DNA from: an uncultured Prevotellaceae bacterium
GTDB taxonomy: Bacteria > Bacteroidota > Bacteroidia > Bacteroidales > Bacteroidaceae
Direction: 5' to 3'
Length of the DNA: 64,000 bases
Assembly (NCBI GenBank): GCA_900318115.1
Contig: ONJJ01000019.1
Coordinates: forward strand, 58,863-122,862
This document shows, piece after piece, positions 8,715 through 17,698 of this stretch. Below the pieces are notes generated by a model. It ran no database searches, was not told the DNA's origin, and was given only the letters and a program-made list of their open reading frames with translations. A program made the position numbers and the translations under genes. Within the stretch, counting starts at the first letter, position 1; each line of letters opens with the position of its first letter.

Positions 8715-8786
8715 TATGTATGGATTGGTTATTCTTGGATGGTGGTGTGAGACAGTTGTGACTTTGATGTGTTGCAGGGGCAGGGG

Positions 8787-11700
8787 TCATTTCACGTCGA
8801 GCTCCACGGCGTTGGTGTGGCTGCTGAATTCGGGCGCATAGATGCACTGCAGCCGACAGAGCCCTGTGGTATAGCGCCCGGTTCGGTCGATGAAGGACGT
8901 CTCTTCGAGGACGTAGGTGCCCTTGGGCAGGCTGTCGAAGAAGTAGTCGGTGTGGGCATCGCGCACAGCACGGTAGTAGCCGAGTCCGCCTTGGTAGCGG
9001 TAGCCGGAGATCTGTTCCGCAGGCTCGGCAGCGGCAGCACGGTCGGCACGCAGGCAGACGTACTCATAGTCGCGGTCGGCAGTGATGATGTAGCGGGTGG
9101 TGAGCTTGTCGCCCAAGCGGGGAGCGGTGCTGCTCAGCTTGCGGCGGATGGTGAGGCCTGTTGAGTGGGCGCTGGCATCGGCGATGGGGGAGAGGTACTG
9201 CGCATAGACAGCTCCCCAGGCTTCGCTGGGCGAACGGCGCTCCACGGTGATGGAGGTGGGGGCGGCACCGTCAGTGAAGGTGGCGCGGAGGTAGCCGAGG
9301 GCGGCGGGGGAGGGAGATTCCGCGCAAATATGCGCGGCACCCAACCGGGAGACTGACTGGGAGGAGGCAGACTGGGAGGCAGAGGGGGAGGAGGCAGACT
9401 GGGAGACAGGGGAGAGAGTGCCTGACTGGGAGGCTGAGGGGGAAGTGATGGGGGATACGGGGACCTTGCGCTTGCCGAAGTGGAGGGTGAGGTTGTCCTT
9501 GGCGGTGCTTTGGAGGTCGGCTGCTCCTGCGGTTCCGTGGAGGAGGGCGTAGATGGCGTCGGTGGTGCAGATGCTTGATTCCCACATCTGGGTGCGCTTC
9601 TGCTGCAGCAGCCATCGACGGAGGCCGCCGTTGAGGGTGTGATCCTCGGGAGCCAGCTCGCGCATGGCTTCCATGGCCGCGGTGTGTATGATGACCTTAT
9701 GCCCGGTGGGTGTGAAGCTGCCTCCGGCGTAGTCGAAGAAGGTGCCGTGGGCTGTGGTGGTCGTCAGGTGCTCCTTCATCGAGTCGAAGTAGAGACTGGA
9801 TTCCTTGTCGCGACCGTAGTCCTTCAGCACGATGGCCGCCATGGCGCGTTCATCGTTGGTCATGCCTGCCACGCTGCCCTTCAGGTGGTCCAGGAGGTAG
9901 CGCACGTCAGCCTGCTGGGCTTTCGAGAGCGATATGCCAGCCCGCTTGGAGATATAGATGTAGTGCAGGTGCATGAGAGCTCCCGTGTTGATGGTAGCAC
10001 CCTTGGCCTCAGCTTTCTTCATCTCCTGAATCATCTTGGCGTTCTCCGTGGCCACGAAAGTGAACGCCTGTTGCAGAAGGATATTGGTTTGCTGGCGGAT
10101 GTCGGGGGAAAGCGATGAGAAGTCATCCGTAAGCGTGCGCAGATGTGTCAGTTCCATGCATACCAGACGAGTCATCAGCTCGCTGCTGCGCATACCCGGG
10201 AACCACGAGAAACCACCGTCGGGTTCCTGCCGCTGGCGAAGTTTTTCGAGGGCGCCTCCGATGCGGTTGGCTACGAGGTTCTCGTTGAAGAGGTCGATGA
10301 GCTGTGCACGGCGTTCGGCATCGCTGTCGGCTTCGCGCAGCCAGGGTGTCTCGGAGAGGAGGAGCTCCTTGAGGTCGGCGTCGGTGGAGAGGGGGCTGGC
10401 CTTGGCGGAAGAACCGCCAAGCACACTTCTCCTGGAAGAGGACGAGGAGGACGAAGAGAGGGAAGAGGATGAGGCCGTAGCTTGCTGCTTCCAGAGGGCG
10501 ATGATGTCATGGAGGCGGGGGGTGGTGGCGGCGATGTGGGCTGCCAGGGTGTTGGCGTAGAACACGGAGGTGATGGAGAGGACATCGTCGTTTTGCGGTT
10601 CGCGCAGGGCGGGCAGAGCCTGAACGACATTCCAGATGGGATGTGTGGTATATTCCACGGTCAGGCGGCGCTGGGTGGCCGAGGCTGCATTGTGGTTGAA
10701 GAGCGACGAGAGGTCGGTGGTGAAGGTGCCTTGGCCGTCGGCTTGAATCTCAACACTCTCTGTGAGGTGCTCCTTCGATGATAAGATGGCGAGGTAGTGC
10801 TGTTCGCCATCGGAGAACTCCTTGGTCTCGGCAACGAAGCGTACAGCCACGATGGGCAGTTCTTCCGTGGGCGAGTAGTCGAAGGAGAGTACTGCTTCGC
10901 CCTTGGCTTCAGCCGTGAAGGCGGCTTTCTTCTTGAGGATAACCTTCTCCGTCTCAGGGTCAAAGACCTCGAGTCGGGCGTTGCCGCTGAGGGGCTGCTC
11001 CGTGAGATTCTGGATGGAGGCACGCAGGCTGCCCTGGTCACCGGCACGGAGGAATCGGGGCATGTACAGTCGTGCCATCACTTCCTTGCGGGCAATGGTT
11101 TGCGCCTGGATATTGGCCGTCTGGAGGTCGCTGGTATGTGCGATGCCGAGTAGCTGCCAGGTTGTGAGGCTCTCGGGCAGGGTGAAGGAGAGGGTGACTT
11201 CGCCTGTGGCGGGGTCGCTGTGGAGGCGAGGCAGGAAGGCGGCAGTCTCGTTGAAGTTGGTGCGCAGGGAGGCGGGGGCTGCGGAGAGGGCTTCGTCGGC
11301 GGACGAACCGCCGACAACGGGGCTTCCGTCGTCTTCGTCTTCCAGGACTTCTGTTCCGGCGATGCGCCCTTGCAGGACTTCAGTTCCGGCAATGCGTCCT
11401 TGCAGGGCGGCGTTCTGGGGAGCAGCCTTCGCGGCCATCATCATGGGAGCAGGCATGGGCGCTTCGAGCATATCGGCGGTGGCCATGGAGGCCTCTTCCA
11501 TCACCACTCCTGCAGCCCGGCTGGATTTCATCATCCTCATGCCATACATCGGAAAACCGAAAGAGAGACCGGCTGTCCACTTCGGGTCAAAGGCATCGAA
11601 GTCAAGAGCCTTGAAGTTGTAGTCCTTCATGGCGAAGTAGAGGTGCTGTGAGGCATTGCCGCTGGCGAAGAAGTCCTGCGAGCGCCATGGCATGAAGCGC

Positions 11701-14700
11701 AGGCGGTGGTAGCGATGGACGATGAAGTCCCACGTGTGAGGTGTCAGTTGGTCGAGGGAGGCATCGTAGATGGTGGCCATGAGGTTGGCGCTGACGGGCT
11801 TGCCCTCAGCATCGGTCAGCCGCAGCGTCCACGTCTCGTGGTCGCCGGGATGCAGTCGGTCGCGGAACGAGGTCCATTGCCACTTCAGCTGCTTTGAGGG
11901 CAAGGTCAGCTTCAGGGCGTGGCTGTTCGTGTAGCATGTTCCTTTTTTGACGAAGGCGATATGCACGGTGGCGCCGTCGCCATACTCGGGTAGGTAGGGA
12001 ATCTCCATCGTGCGCAGTTCATTGGACAGGGGAATGAGTTCGCTGCGAATCAATCCGTCCTGACCAGTGAGGCTGAAGTAGAGGGCAACGTCCTCAAAGC
12101 TGCTGCCTAACTGAATGCGGGCAGGATGCTGAGCGTCGAAGGTGTCGGTGGGGCAATAGAGCCACTGCTCGGCGCTGCGGGGCAGGCGGGTGTCGTCCAT
12201 CGAGAAGAGGTAGAAGTGCGCGCGGGCTGTGGCGGTGTCGGAGCCAGCGCGGGCTGTGGCGCGCAGTTCATAGTCGCCCGAAGGCAGGGCGCGGAGGACG
12301 GCTTCGAGGTCCGACGCGGACGCGTCGGCCACCACGGCCTCGATGGCTGAAGCGGATTCCTTGCCGGCGCTGGAGAAGTCCTCGTTGGAGGTGGAGAAGT
12401 CCTCGTTGGAGGGGGAGGAGGCTGCTGCTTGGGCGGGATAGATGGCACAGCGGATGTCGCCCTCCACGGGCTTGCCCGTGGAAGACAGGAGGGAGAAGGT
12501 GGGCGGCTGGAGGCGGTCGCGATCCTGCTGCTCGTTCATGGTGATGTTCAGTCGCAGGGGCGTGGTGCAGAGGGGCACGCGCAAGTTGCCTTCGCGTGTC
12601 TCGCCGGCAGCACTCAGCACTTCGACGTTCAGGCGAAGCACCAGTCCATAGGTCAGCGCCTCGGCCGGAATATCTTTAAGAGGTACGCGCGCGAGGAACG
12701 TGCCGCTGTCGTCGGTCTGAAGGGTGTCGATGGGGAACTCCGGCGAATCGTCGTGGCGGAACCACCAGAAATAGGGGTAGGTGAACTGATAGGTTCCCGT
12801 GACACGGGCATCGCGGACGGGCACGCCGTTGTAGCCGATGGCCTTGCCTGTGAGGGTGATGCTGTCCTGCGGCCATTGCAGGGCGGGCGCTTCGTCCATC
12901 TTCACTTCGAAGGTGGGGCGCTTGTATTCCTCCAAGCGGAAGCTGACACTGCCGCCGTCGGTCTGAATGCGATAGACACCGGGCAAGCCTCCTTCCGGCA
13001 GGGCGAAATCTGCGGTGAAGACACCCATGGAGTCCGTGGTGACGTCTTGATCATCGACGATCTTCCAGTTGGCATCGCGAAGATGCAGGTTGAGGGCATG
13101 TCCGGCTTTGGCTTGGGCGTCCCAGTGCAATTGATTGTAGGCAATGCCGCTGAGGTGCACCGTCTGCCCGGGGCGGTAGATGGCGCGGTCGGTGTAGAGG
13201 CGAATCGTCAGGCTCTGCTGTTCCTCGTCCAGCGAGGGCACGCCTCCCCACAGCGATTCTTCCGGGAGATAGTGGTCCTTGACGGCTGCTCCCGAGGCAG
13301 ATGAGGGGGGCACCGTTGCTGCGACCTGAAGAACCAGCCTGCTGCGGTTGCCCTTGTTGATTTGCCGGAATCGAGCTACCCCCTTGGCGTTTACTTGCTG
13401 GGAAGAAACGAGGGTCCGCTTGCCCGAACGGCCTTCTACTTGGTAGAGGTCGGCATGTGCGCCTGCCACAGGCTGTCCGCTTTCGGCATCAACCACGATG
13501 ACTTCCAGCTCATTCTCCGTGAGGAAGCGGTGCATGGTCTTCAGCGAGGTGACGCGGAAGAGGCTGTACTGATTCGTGACGGTCTTCTTCAAGGCTTCGC
13601 GCTCATCGGTGGTTGCGGAGTAGAGAATGGCGTAGCGCCCCACGGCAGGGGCTGTCCACCGCAGGGTGTCTTCGATTGTCTGATAGGGTTTCCCGCGTTT
13701 GACGGTCGGGCGCAAGGTCTCGATGAGGGTGGCATTGCGGCGGAAGTACTCGTTGACGGAGTGCTTGCTCTTCTCGATCATCTCCTCCTGGAAGTCATCC
13801 TTCAGACGGTAGATGGACAGCTCCACGGCGGTGGCGTTCTGGGTGGTCAGCTTCCAGGTGTAGGTCTTGCCCGGATAATAGATGTCATTGCCGGACCATA
13901 TTACAGACGGGCGGCGCAGTTCGTTGAGGGCACTGCGAATCATCCCGATGCGTTCGTAGCGTGGATAGCGCCGTATGGCTTCCTCTGCCCACTCCACCTT
14001 CTTGGCTGCAGTGGCCACTTCCGCATCGGAACGCAGCAGTCGGTCGTAGATTTCTGCGCAGAGGGGCAGGTCGGCGTAGGTCTTTGTGAGAGCCAGCAAC
14101 TTATCTACCTCAGCGTTCCTGCCTGCGTTGTCGCCATAGGTGTCTTCGTAAGCCAGTCGGATGAGGTCCAGATCCATCAGCAATTGGGCTTCGCGATTGC
14201 CCTGTCGTTGGTATTCAGTCTTGATGGCAGTTCCGTCCACGCCATCTCTCCAGATATCGCGGTGCTGGTCCCGTGCCCGCTGCCAGAGGATATGGAGCAG
14301 GTCGTGGTTGAAGTAAGATGAATGCGACGCCTGGACGACGAAGGGCAGCCAGTCCTTGCTCTTCGCAGCGCCCAAAGCCGGTATGTCCACCAGCGAGAGT
14401 TGCCAGTTCTTGATGGCAGCGCTGTCATACTGCTCGCGCGTCCATTCCTTCATGTCTTCGCTCTCGAGCTGCAGCCGGCTGGCCTGGGCACGACGTCGGT
14501 TGTGCTCGTAGATTTCGGCCAGGATGGAGGCGTAGATAGCCTTCGCCTCAGGGCGCTTTTCCCGGGCGCGCAAGGCTTCCAACTCTGCAATGTCGGTGAA
14601 GAAACTGTCCGGCGCCCACTCCTGATGCAGACCGGCAGCACGCAGACGGGCACTCATGGCTTGTCCTTGGTGCCCTTCGGCTTGGGCCTTCTGCAGGATG

Positions 14701-14915
14701 GTTTGTACGACCTCGTAGGCCGACTGGGGCTTGCCTTCGGCTTCGAGTTTCTGTTCGGTTTTCCAGAGCGCAGAATAGGAAGAAGACGCTCCCCCCGAGG
14801 ACCCTCCTCCCGCCCTCCCTGGCAGGGAGGGGGTGGTTACCTTTGAGAAAAGGGGGGCAATGGGAGAAGACATAAACAGTATTGTTAGGAAAAGGAATGA
14901 ATAAAGACGTTTCAT
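8787..14915 (-). CDS. Bacterial alpha-2-macroglobulin-like protein (MG2/A2M domains, no thioester)
   Basis: 2042-residue exported protein with signal sequence MKRLYSFLFLTILFMSS. Family segments in order: MG2 (TDRAIYRPGQTVHLSG, about 560-580), macroglobulin domains, the A2M domain (LPESLTTWQLLGIAHT), then the alpha-helical toroid (RQEPDGGFSWFPGM; TDAIYALLHG). The thioester CxEQ motif is absent, as in many long Bacteroidetes members, so covalent trapping is not expected. Family members are thought to protect the envelope from host proteases or to assist periplasmic processes; the role here is inference. The gene carries at least five low-complexity inserts: a family A element near the N-terminus, a family C element with a 21-bp duplication, a family D element with a 30-bp duplication, a second D element beside a poly-Ser tract, and a family B element beside SQS/SAS repeats. 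Transcribed with pepD upstream and surE-lpxB downstream. Confidence 0.88.
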   Translation of the reverse strand: MKRLYSFLFLTILFMSSPIAPLFSKVTTPSLPGRAGGGSSGGASSSYSALWKTEQKLEAEGKPQSAYEVVQTILQKAQAEGHQGQAMSARLRAAGLHQEWAPDSFFTDIAELEALRAREKRPEAKAIYASILAEIYEHNRRRAQASRLQLESEDMKEWTREQYDSAAIKNWQLSLVDIPALGAAKSKDWLPFVVQASHSSYFNHDLLHILWQRARDQHRDIWRDGVDGTAIKTEYQRQGNREAQLLMDLDLIRLAYEDTYGDNAGRNAEVDKLLALTKTYADLPLCAEIYDRLLRSDAEVATAAKKVEWAEEAIRRYPRYERIGMIRSALNELRRPSVIWSGNDIYYPGKTYTWKLTTQNATAVELSIYRLKDDFQEEMIEKSKHSVNEYFRRNATLIETLRPTVKRGKPYQTIEDTLRWTAPAVGRYAILYSATTDEREALKKTVTNQYSLFRVTSLKTMHRFLTENELEVIVVDAESGQPVAGAHADLYQVEGRSGKRTLVSSQQVNAKGVARFRQINKGNRSRLVLQVAATVPPSSASGAAVKDHYLPEESLWGGVPSLDEEQQSLTIRLYTDRAIYRPGQTVHLSGIAYNQLHWDAQAKAGHALNLHLRDANWKIVDDQDVTTDSMGVFTADFALPEGGLPGVYRIQTDGGSVSFRLEEYKRPTFEVKMDEAPALQWPQDSITLTGKAIGYNGVPVRDARVTGTYQFTYPYFWWFRHDDSPEFPIDTLQTDDSGTFLARVPLKDIPAEALTYGLVLRLNVEVLSAAGETREGNLRVPLCTTPLRLNITMNEQQDRDRLQPPTFSLLSSTGKPVEGDIRCAIYPAQAAASSPSNEDFSTSNEDFSSAGKESASAIEAVVADASASDLEAVLRALPSGDYELRATARAGSDTATARAHFYLFSMDDTRLPRSAEQWLYCPTDTFDAQHPARIQLGSSFEDVALYFSLTGQDGLIRSELIPLSNELRTMEIPYLPEYGDGATVHIAFVKKGTCYTNSHALKLTLPSKQLKWQWTSFRDRLHPGDHETWTLRLTDAEGKPVSANLMATIYDASLDQLTPHTWDFIVHRYHRLRFMPWRSQDFFASGNASQHLYFAMKDYNFKALDFDAFDPKWTAGLSFGFPMYGMRMMKSSRAAGVVMEEASMATADMLEAPMPAPMMMAAKAAPQNAALQGRIAGTEVLQGRIAGTEVLEDEDDGSPVVGGSSADEALSAAPASLRTNFNETAAFLPRLHSDPATGEVTLSFTLPESLTTWQLLGIAHTSDLQTANIQAQTIARKEVMARLYMPRFLRAGDQGSLRASIQNLTEQPLSGNARLEVFDPETEKVILKKKAAFTAEAKGEAVLSFDYSPTEELPIVAVRFVAETKEFSDGEQHYLAILSSKEHLTESVEIQADGQGTFTTDLSSLFNHNAASATQRRLTVEYTTHPIWNVVQALPALREPQNDDVLSITSVFYANTLAAHIAATTPRLHDIIALWKQQATASSSSLSSSSSSSSRRSVLGGSSAKASPLSTDADLKELLLSETPWLREADSDAERRAQLIDLFNENLVANRIGGALEKLRQRQEPDGGFSWFPGMRSSELMTRLVCMELTHLRTLTDDFSSLSPDIRQQTNILLQQAFTFVATENAKMIQEMKKAEAKGATINTGALMHLHYIYISKRAGISLSKAQQADVRYLLDHLKGSVAGMTNDERAMAAIVLKDYGRDKESSLYFDSMKEHLTTTTAHGTFFDYAGGSFTPTGHKVIIHTAAMEAMRELAPEDHTLNGGLRRWLLQQKRTQMWESSICTTDAIYALLHGTAGAADLQSTAKDNLTLHFGKRKVPVSPITSPSASQSGTLSPVSQSASSPSASQSASSQSVSRLGAAHICAESPSPAALGYLRATFTDGAAPTSITVERRSPSEAWGAVYAQYLSPIADASAHSTGLTIRRKLSSTAPRLGDKLTTRYIITADRDYEYVCLRADRAAAAEPAEQISGYRYQGGLGYYRAVRDAHTDYFFDSLPKGTYVLEETSFIDRTGRYTTGLCRLQCIYAPEFSSHTNAVELDVK
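9320..9350 (+). repeat. Family B palindromic element inside the A2M gene
   Basis: Perfect arms CCGCGCA and TGCGCGG around the loop AATA (9320-9337), followed by CACCCAACCGGGA. Read antisense within the gene as SRLGAAHICAES. Confidence 0.8.
9351..9440 (-). repeat. Short tandem repeat next to the family B element (SQSAS repeats)
   Basis: Degenerate units of the type GACTGGGAGGCAGAG encode alternating Ser/Ala/Gln (SASQS, SVSQS). They start directly after the family B palindrome. Confidence 0.7.
10401..10421. repeat. Family D palindrome 1, beside a poly-Ser tract
   Basis: Perfect arms CTTGGCGG and CCGCCAAG with loop AAGAA. Coded as VLGGSSAK. The adjacent 10430-10480 is a GAGGAC/GAAGAG-type tract encoding about a dozen serines. 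Confidence 0.65.
11295..11315. repeat. Family D palindrome 2, beside a 30-bp duplication
   Basis: Perfect arms GTCGGCGG and CCGCCGAC with loop ACGAA. Coded as VVGGSSAD, parallel to VLGGSSAK in copy 1, although the arm sequences differ. Confidence 0.65.
11344..11403 (-). repeat. 30-bp tandem duplication in the A2M gene
   Basis: Two units differing at three positions encode the repeated decapeptide LQGRIAGTEV. Confidence 0.9.
12311..12342 (+). repeat. Family C palindromic element 1, inside the A2M gene
   Basis: Perfect arms CCGACGCG and CGCGTCGG with loop GA, followed by CCACCACGGCCTCG. Antisense reading in the gene is EAVVADASASD. Confidence 0.75.
12372..12413 (-). repeat. 21-bp tandem duplication beside family C element 1
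   Basis: Two nearly identical units encode SNEDFS-T/S twice. Located 30 bp from the palindrome. Confidence 0.85.
14790..14845 (-). repeat. Family A element near the A2M N-terminus
   Basis: Arms CCCTCCCT and AGGGAGGG (14813-14831). Translated as TPSLPGRAGGGSSGG right after the signal peptide. It is an inverted partner of the element at 14945-15015. Confidence 0.75.
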
Positions 14916-14944
14916 AGAATGAGCATTGATGGCATTTCTTGAAT

Positions 14945-15015
14945 GGTAACCATTTCCTCCCCGAAGGGAGGGCGGGGGGAGGGTCCTCGGAGGGAAGAGC
15001 CTCGGGGGGAGAGTC
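14945..15015 (+). repeat. Family A element between pepD and the A2M gene
   Basis: GGTAACC, then CCTCCCC-GAA-GGGAGG, then CGGGGGGAGGGTCCTCGG. It shares about 60 bp with the copy at 14790-14845 in the opposite orientation, so the A2M start is flanked by an inverted pair. Confidence 0.75.
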
Positions 15016-15020
15016 TTCTT

Positions 15021-16478
15021 TTACTTCTCAGCAATCTCTGCCAGCAAGGTCTTCAGGAATGTCCAGAAACGACCTACGCTGGGGATGTTGCAGCGCTCGT
15101 TGGGTGTGTGCGGCGAGCGTAGCGTGGGTCCGAAGCTGATGAGATCCATCTTCGGATAGACCTGTCCGATGAGGCTGCACTCCAGTCCGGCGTGAACGAC
15201 CTCCACCTTGGCAGGCTTCTGCTCCAGCCGCTCGTAGAGGGCTGCCATCTGTGCGGCAATGGGCGAGTCTAAGTTGGGCTGCCAGGCACCATATTCGCCG
15301 CCGTACTCCACCTTCATGCCAGCCATGCCGAAGGTACTCTCGAACATCTCCTGCTCATATTCCAGCTGGCTGTCGCAGGAAGAGCGGGCGAGAATGAGCA
15401 CTTCTGCCTTGCCTTCGCCGATGCTGATGATGGCGAGGTTGCTGCTGGTCTCGACGACGTGGGGTATCGAGGGGATGTTGCGCAGCACGCCGTCGTGGCA
15501 GGCGAGAATGGCGCTGACGAGGTTGTCCTGCACCTCCTGGGGCACCTGCTTTGCGGGCAGCTCTGTGCGCTCCACGCAGATGTCTATGTCTTCCTCCACT
15601 CCGCGGAACTCGTTGGTGAAGATTCCTTTGCAGTAGTCTGCCAGCTCGCGCAGGTCGGCTTCGTTCTCTGCGGGGATGGAGAGCACGACCTCGGCAGTGC
15701 GGGGAATGGCGTTGCGCATATTGCCGCCCTTCCAGGTACACAGACGCGCATCGTCGTCCTGGATAGCCTGACGGACGAGGCGAGCCATGAGCTTGTTGGC
15801 GTTGGCGCGTCCTTGATTGATTTCCAGTCCGCTGTGGCCTCCCTTGAGACCTCCGATGGTGACCTTCACGGCGACGTCTTCCTTGTCGGTGTCCACTTCC
15901 TGATAGCCCAGGGTGGCGGTGACGTTGACGCCTCCGGCGCTGCCGATGCAGAACTCGCCCTCGGTCTCGTTGTCGATGTTCAGCAGGATGTCGCCCTTCA
16001 GCGTGTCGGCTGCCAGGTGGTTGACACCCCACATGCAGGTCTCTTCATCGGCGGTGATGAGTGCTTCGAGGGGACCGTGCTGCAGGCTGTTGTCCTCGAA
16101 GACGGCCATGATGGCTGCTACGCCCATGCCGTCGTCCGAGCCCAACGTGGTGCCTTTTGCCTTCAGCCACTCGCCGTCAATCCATGTCTCGATGGGGTCG
16201 GTCTCGAAGTTGTGGGTGCTCTCGTCGGTCTTTTGGGGCACCATGTCCATGTGTGCCTGCAGGGTGCAGCACTTGCGGTTCTCGAAGCCGGGGGTGGCGG
16301 GCTTGCGCATGACGATGTTGTCGCCTCCGTCCTTGAAGGCTTCGATGCCGCGTTCCTTGGCCCAGTCGAGCAGGAACTGCTGAATCTTTTCGAGGTGACC
16401 GCTGGGGCGGGGAACTTGGGTAAGTTTGTAGAAGTTGCCGAAGATGGCTTTCGGCTCAAGATCGTGGATGGTTGCCAT
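15021..16478 (-). CDS. pepD: Aminoacyl-histidine dipeptidase (M20 family)
   Basis: Cytosolic zinc dipeptidase with broad specificity (Xaa-His dipeptidase). 485 residues, normal for PepD. Metal ligands are visible in HMDMV (His76, Asp78), LGSDDGMG (Asp115-Asp116) and ADEETCMWG (Glu145-Glu146); the C-terminal catalytic part holds VVHAGLECSL and FGPTLRSPHTPNER. Start ATG at 16478. Lies 21 bp downstream of the flippase-like gene on the same strand, probably co-transcribed. Confidence 0.95.
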   Translation of the reverse strand: MATIHDLEPKAIFGNFYKLTQVPRPSGHLEKIQQFLLDWAKERGIEAFKDGGDNIVMRKPATPGFENRKCCTLQAHMDMVPQKTDESTHNFETDPIETWIDGEWLKAKGTTLGSDDGMGVAAIMAVFEDNSLQHGPLEALITADEETCMWGVNHLAADTLKGDILLNIDNETEGEFCIGSAGGVNVTATLGYQEVDTDKEDVAVKVTIGGLKGGHSGLEINQGRANANKLMARLVRQAIQDDDARLCTWKGGNMRNAIPRTAEVVLSIPAENEADLRELADYCKGIFTNEFRGVEEDIDICVERTELPAKQVPQEVQDNLVSAILACHDGVLRNIPSIPHVVETSSNLAIISIGEGKAEVLILARSSCDSQLEYEQEMFESTFGMAGMKVEYGGEYGAWQPNLDSPIAAQMAALYERLEQKPAKVEVVHAGLECSLIGQVYPKMDLISFGPTLRSPHTPNERCNIPSVGRFWTFLKTLLAEIAEK

Positions 16479-16499
16479 AGTTAGTTTGATTTTATGGGG

Positions 16500-17651
16500 T
16501 TATTGGTTTGTTGCGGAGTTGGAGGGAGGGGGACCCGACGGGGAACCGTCGGGCACTGCGGCCTCGTGAACAGCGGGGGAGGCCGGAGGAACGGAGGTAG
16601 GAGGAACGGAGGTAGGAGGAACGGAGGTAAGGGGAACGGAGGTAGGGGGAACGGAGGCAGGGGAAACGGAGGCAGGGGGAACGGAGGTCAGGGCGAGGGC
16701 AGCCACGGCGTAGAGCCCGAGGACAGCTACGAGCAGGGTCTGAATCGTGTGGACAATGAGGGCGAAGAGGGCACCGTCGTTGCTATCGACTCCATAGAGC
16801 AGAAGCACCGTCTTCACCGCAAAGTGCCACGGACCGGCCCCGTTGGGAGTGGGGACCAGCACGGCAAAGGTGCCGACGACGAAGGCCACGAGCGCCACGC
16901 CCAGTCCCAGGCCGGAGGTGAAGCGGAAACAGAAGAAAGTCAGGTAGAAATGCAGGAAGTAGCACACCCAGATGGCAAAGCTGTAGAACCAGAATGTAGC
17001 CTTCCCCTCCACCTGGCGGATAGAGAGCAGTCCCTCCGTGAGTTCCTTCAGCACGGAGCGTGTCTTCGTCATGAACTGGAAACGGCGCAGCAGGATGTAA
17101 CCGGTCAGCACGACCAGCACCCCGCTGATGATGGTGACGAGCCACCCCGTCGTGGTGAAACGACCGAGAAAACCGCCCAGGGAAAGCCCCGTCTCGTGGA
17201 AGAAGCGCATGAAGACAGGAATCTGCAGCACGAAGACTCCCAGCGAGAGTAGCAGGATCATCGCCATATCCACCACGCGCTCCGTGACCACTGTGCCCAC
17301 GCCGCGGGTGAAGTTGCAGCCGTCGTAGCGCTTCAGCACCCCGCAGCGCAGTACTTCGCCCACGCGCGGAACCACCAGCGAGCTGGCATAGCTGAGGAAC
17401 ACCGCATTGATACTCGTGTGCGCGCGTGCCTCCTCGCCCAGCGGACGCAGCAATTGACGCCAGCGCAGGGCACGGAACACCTGGGCCAGGATGCCGAAGG
17501 GGAACGACAGCCACATCCACGTCCAGTTCATCTCGCTGGTGAGGGCCGTTTCCAGCGTCGCCCAGTCAAAGCCGCGGTACATCCACCACAAAATGGCAGC
17601 ACCGAGCGCCACGGGGAGCAGAATTTTGAGGATTGAGCGCAGTGTTTTCAA
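16500..17651 (-). CDS. Lysylphosphatidylglycerol synthase TM/flippase-like membrane protein
   Basis: Multi-pass inner-membrane protein of the UPF0104/LPG-synthase transmembrane family; members move or modify lipids, and the substrate is unknown here. Family segments include FLSYASSLVVPRVGEVLRCGVL, with a charged VVTERVVDM loop, and PTPNGAGPWHF. The longest frame begins at TTG 17675, but that codon lies within a leftward promoter box (TAAATTTGC); I therefore prefer TTG 17651 (LKTLRSILKILLP), giving 383 residues. The C-terminal 50 residues are a PP-x-SVPPTSVP repeat (15-bp units) followed by EAAVPDGSPSG from a family C palindrome, both absent from normal family members. Divergent from ksgA. Confidence 0.82.
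   Translation of the reverse strand: MKTLRSILKILLPVALGAAILWWMYRGFDWATLETALTSEMNWTWMWLSFPFGILAQVFRALRWRQLLRPLGEEARAHTSINAVFLSYASSLVVPRVGEVLRCGVLKRYDGCNFTRGVGTVVTERVVDMAMILLLSLGVFVLQIPVFMRFFHETGLSLGGFLGRFTTTGWLVTIISGVLVVLTGYILLRRFQFMTKTRSVLKELTEGLLSIRQVEGKATFWFYSFAIWVCYFLHFYLTFFCFRFTSGLGLGVALVAFVVGTFAVLVPTPNGAGPWHFAVKTVLLLYGVDSNDGALFALIVHTIQTLLVAVLGLYAVAALALTSVPPASVSPASVPPTSVPLTSVPPTSVPPTSVPPASPAVHEAAVPDGSPSGPPPSNSATNQ
16528..16566 (+). repeat. Family C palindromic element 2, at the 3' end of the flippase gene
   Basis: Perfect arms CCCGACGG (16534-16541) and CCGTCGGG (16546-16553), loop GGAA, then CACTGCGGCCTCG. Antisense reading EAAVPDGSPSG forms the protein's C-terminus. Confidence 0.8.
16585..16689 (-). 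repeat. 15-bp tandem repeat, seven units
   Basis: Units of the form GGAGGAACGGAGGTA encode SVPPT/SVPPA. Lies 19 bp from family C element 2. Confidence 0.9.
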
Positions 17652-17661
17652 TTCTTTTCCG

Positions 17662-17680
17662 TATTTTTGCTGCAAATTTA
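17662..17680. promoter_or_regulatory. Palindromic face-to-face promoter pair (ksgA / flippase gene)
   Basis: TATTTTTGC on the plus strand (17662-17670) and TAAATTTGC on the minus strand (17680-17672) are separated by one T, forming a near-palindrome around TTTGC-T-GCAAA. Both match TAnnTTTG. The two initiation regions must overlap, so the two transcripts would share antisense 5' ends. Confidence 0.6.
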
Positions 17681-17698
17681 AGGATTTATCTCCGATTT

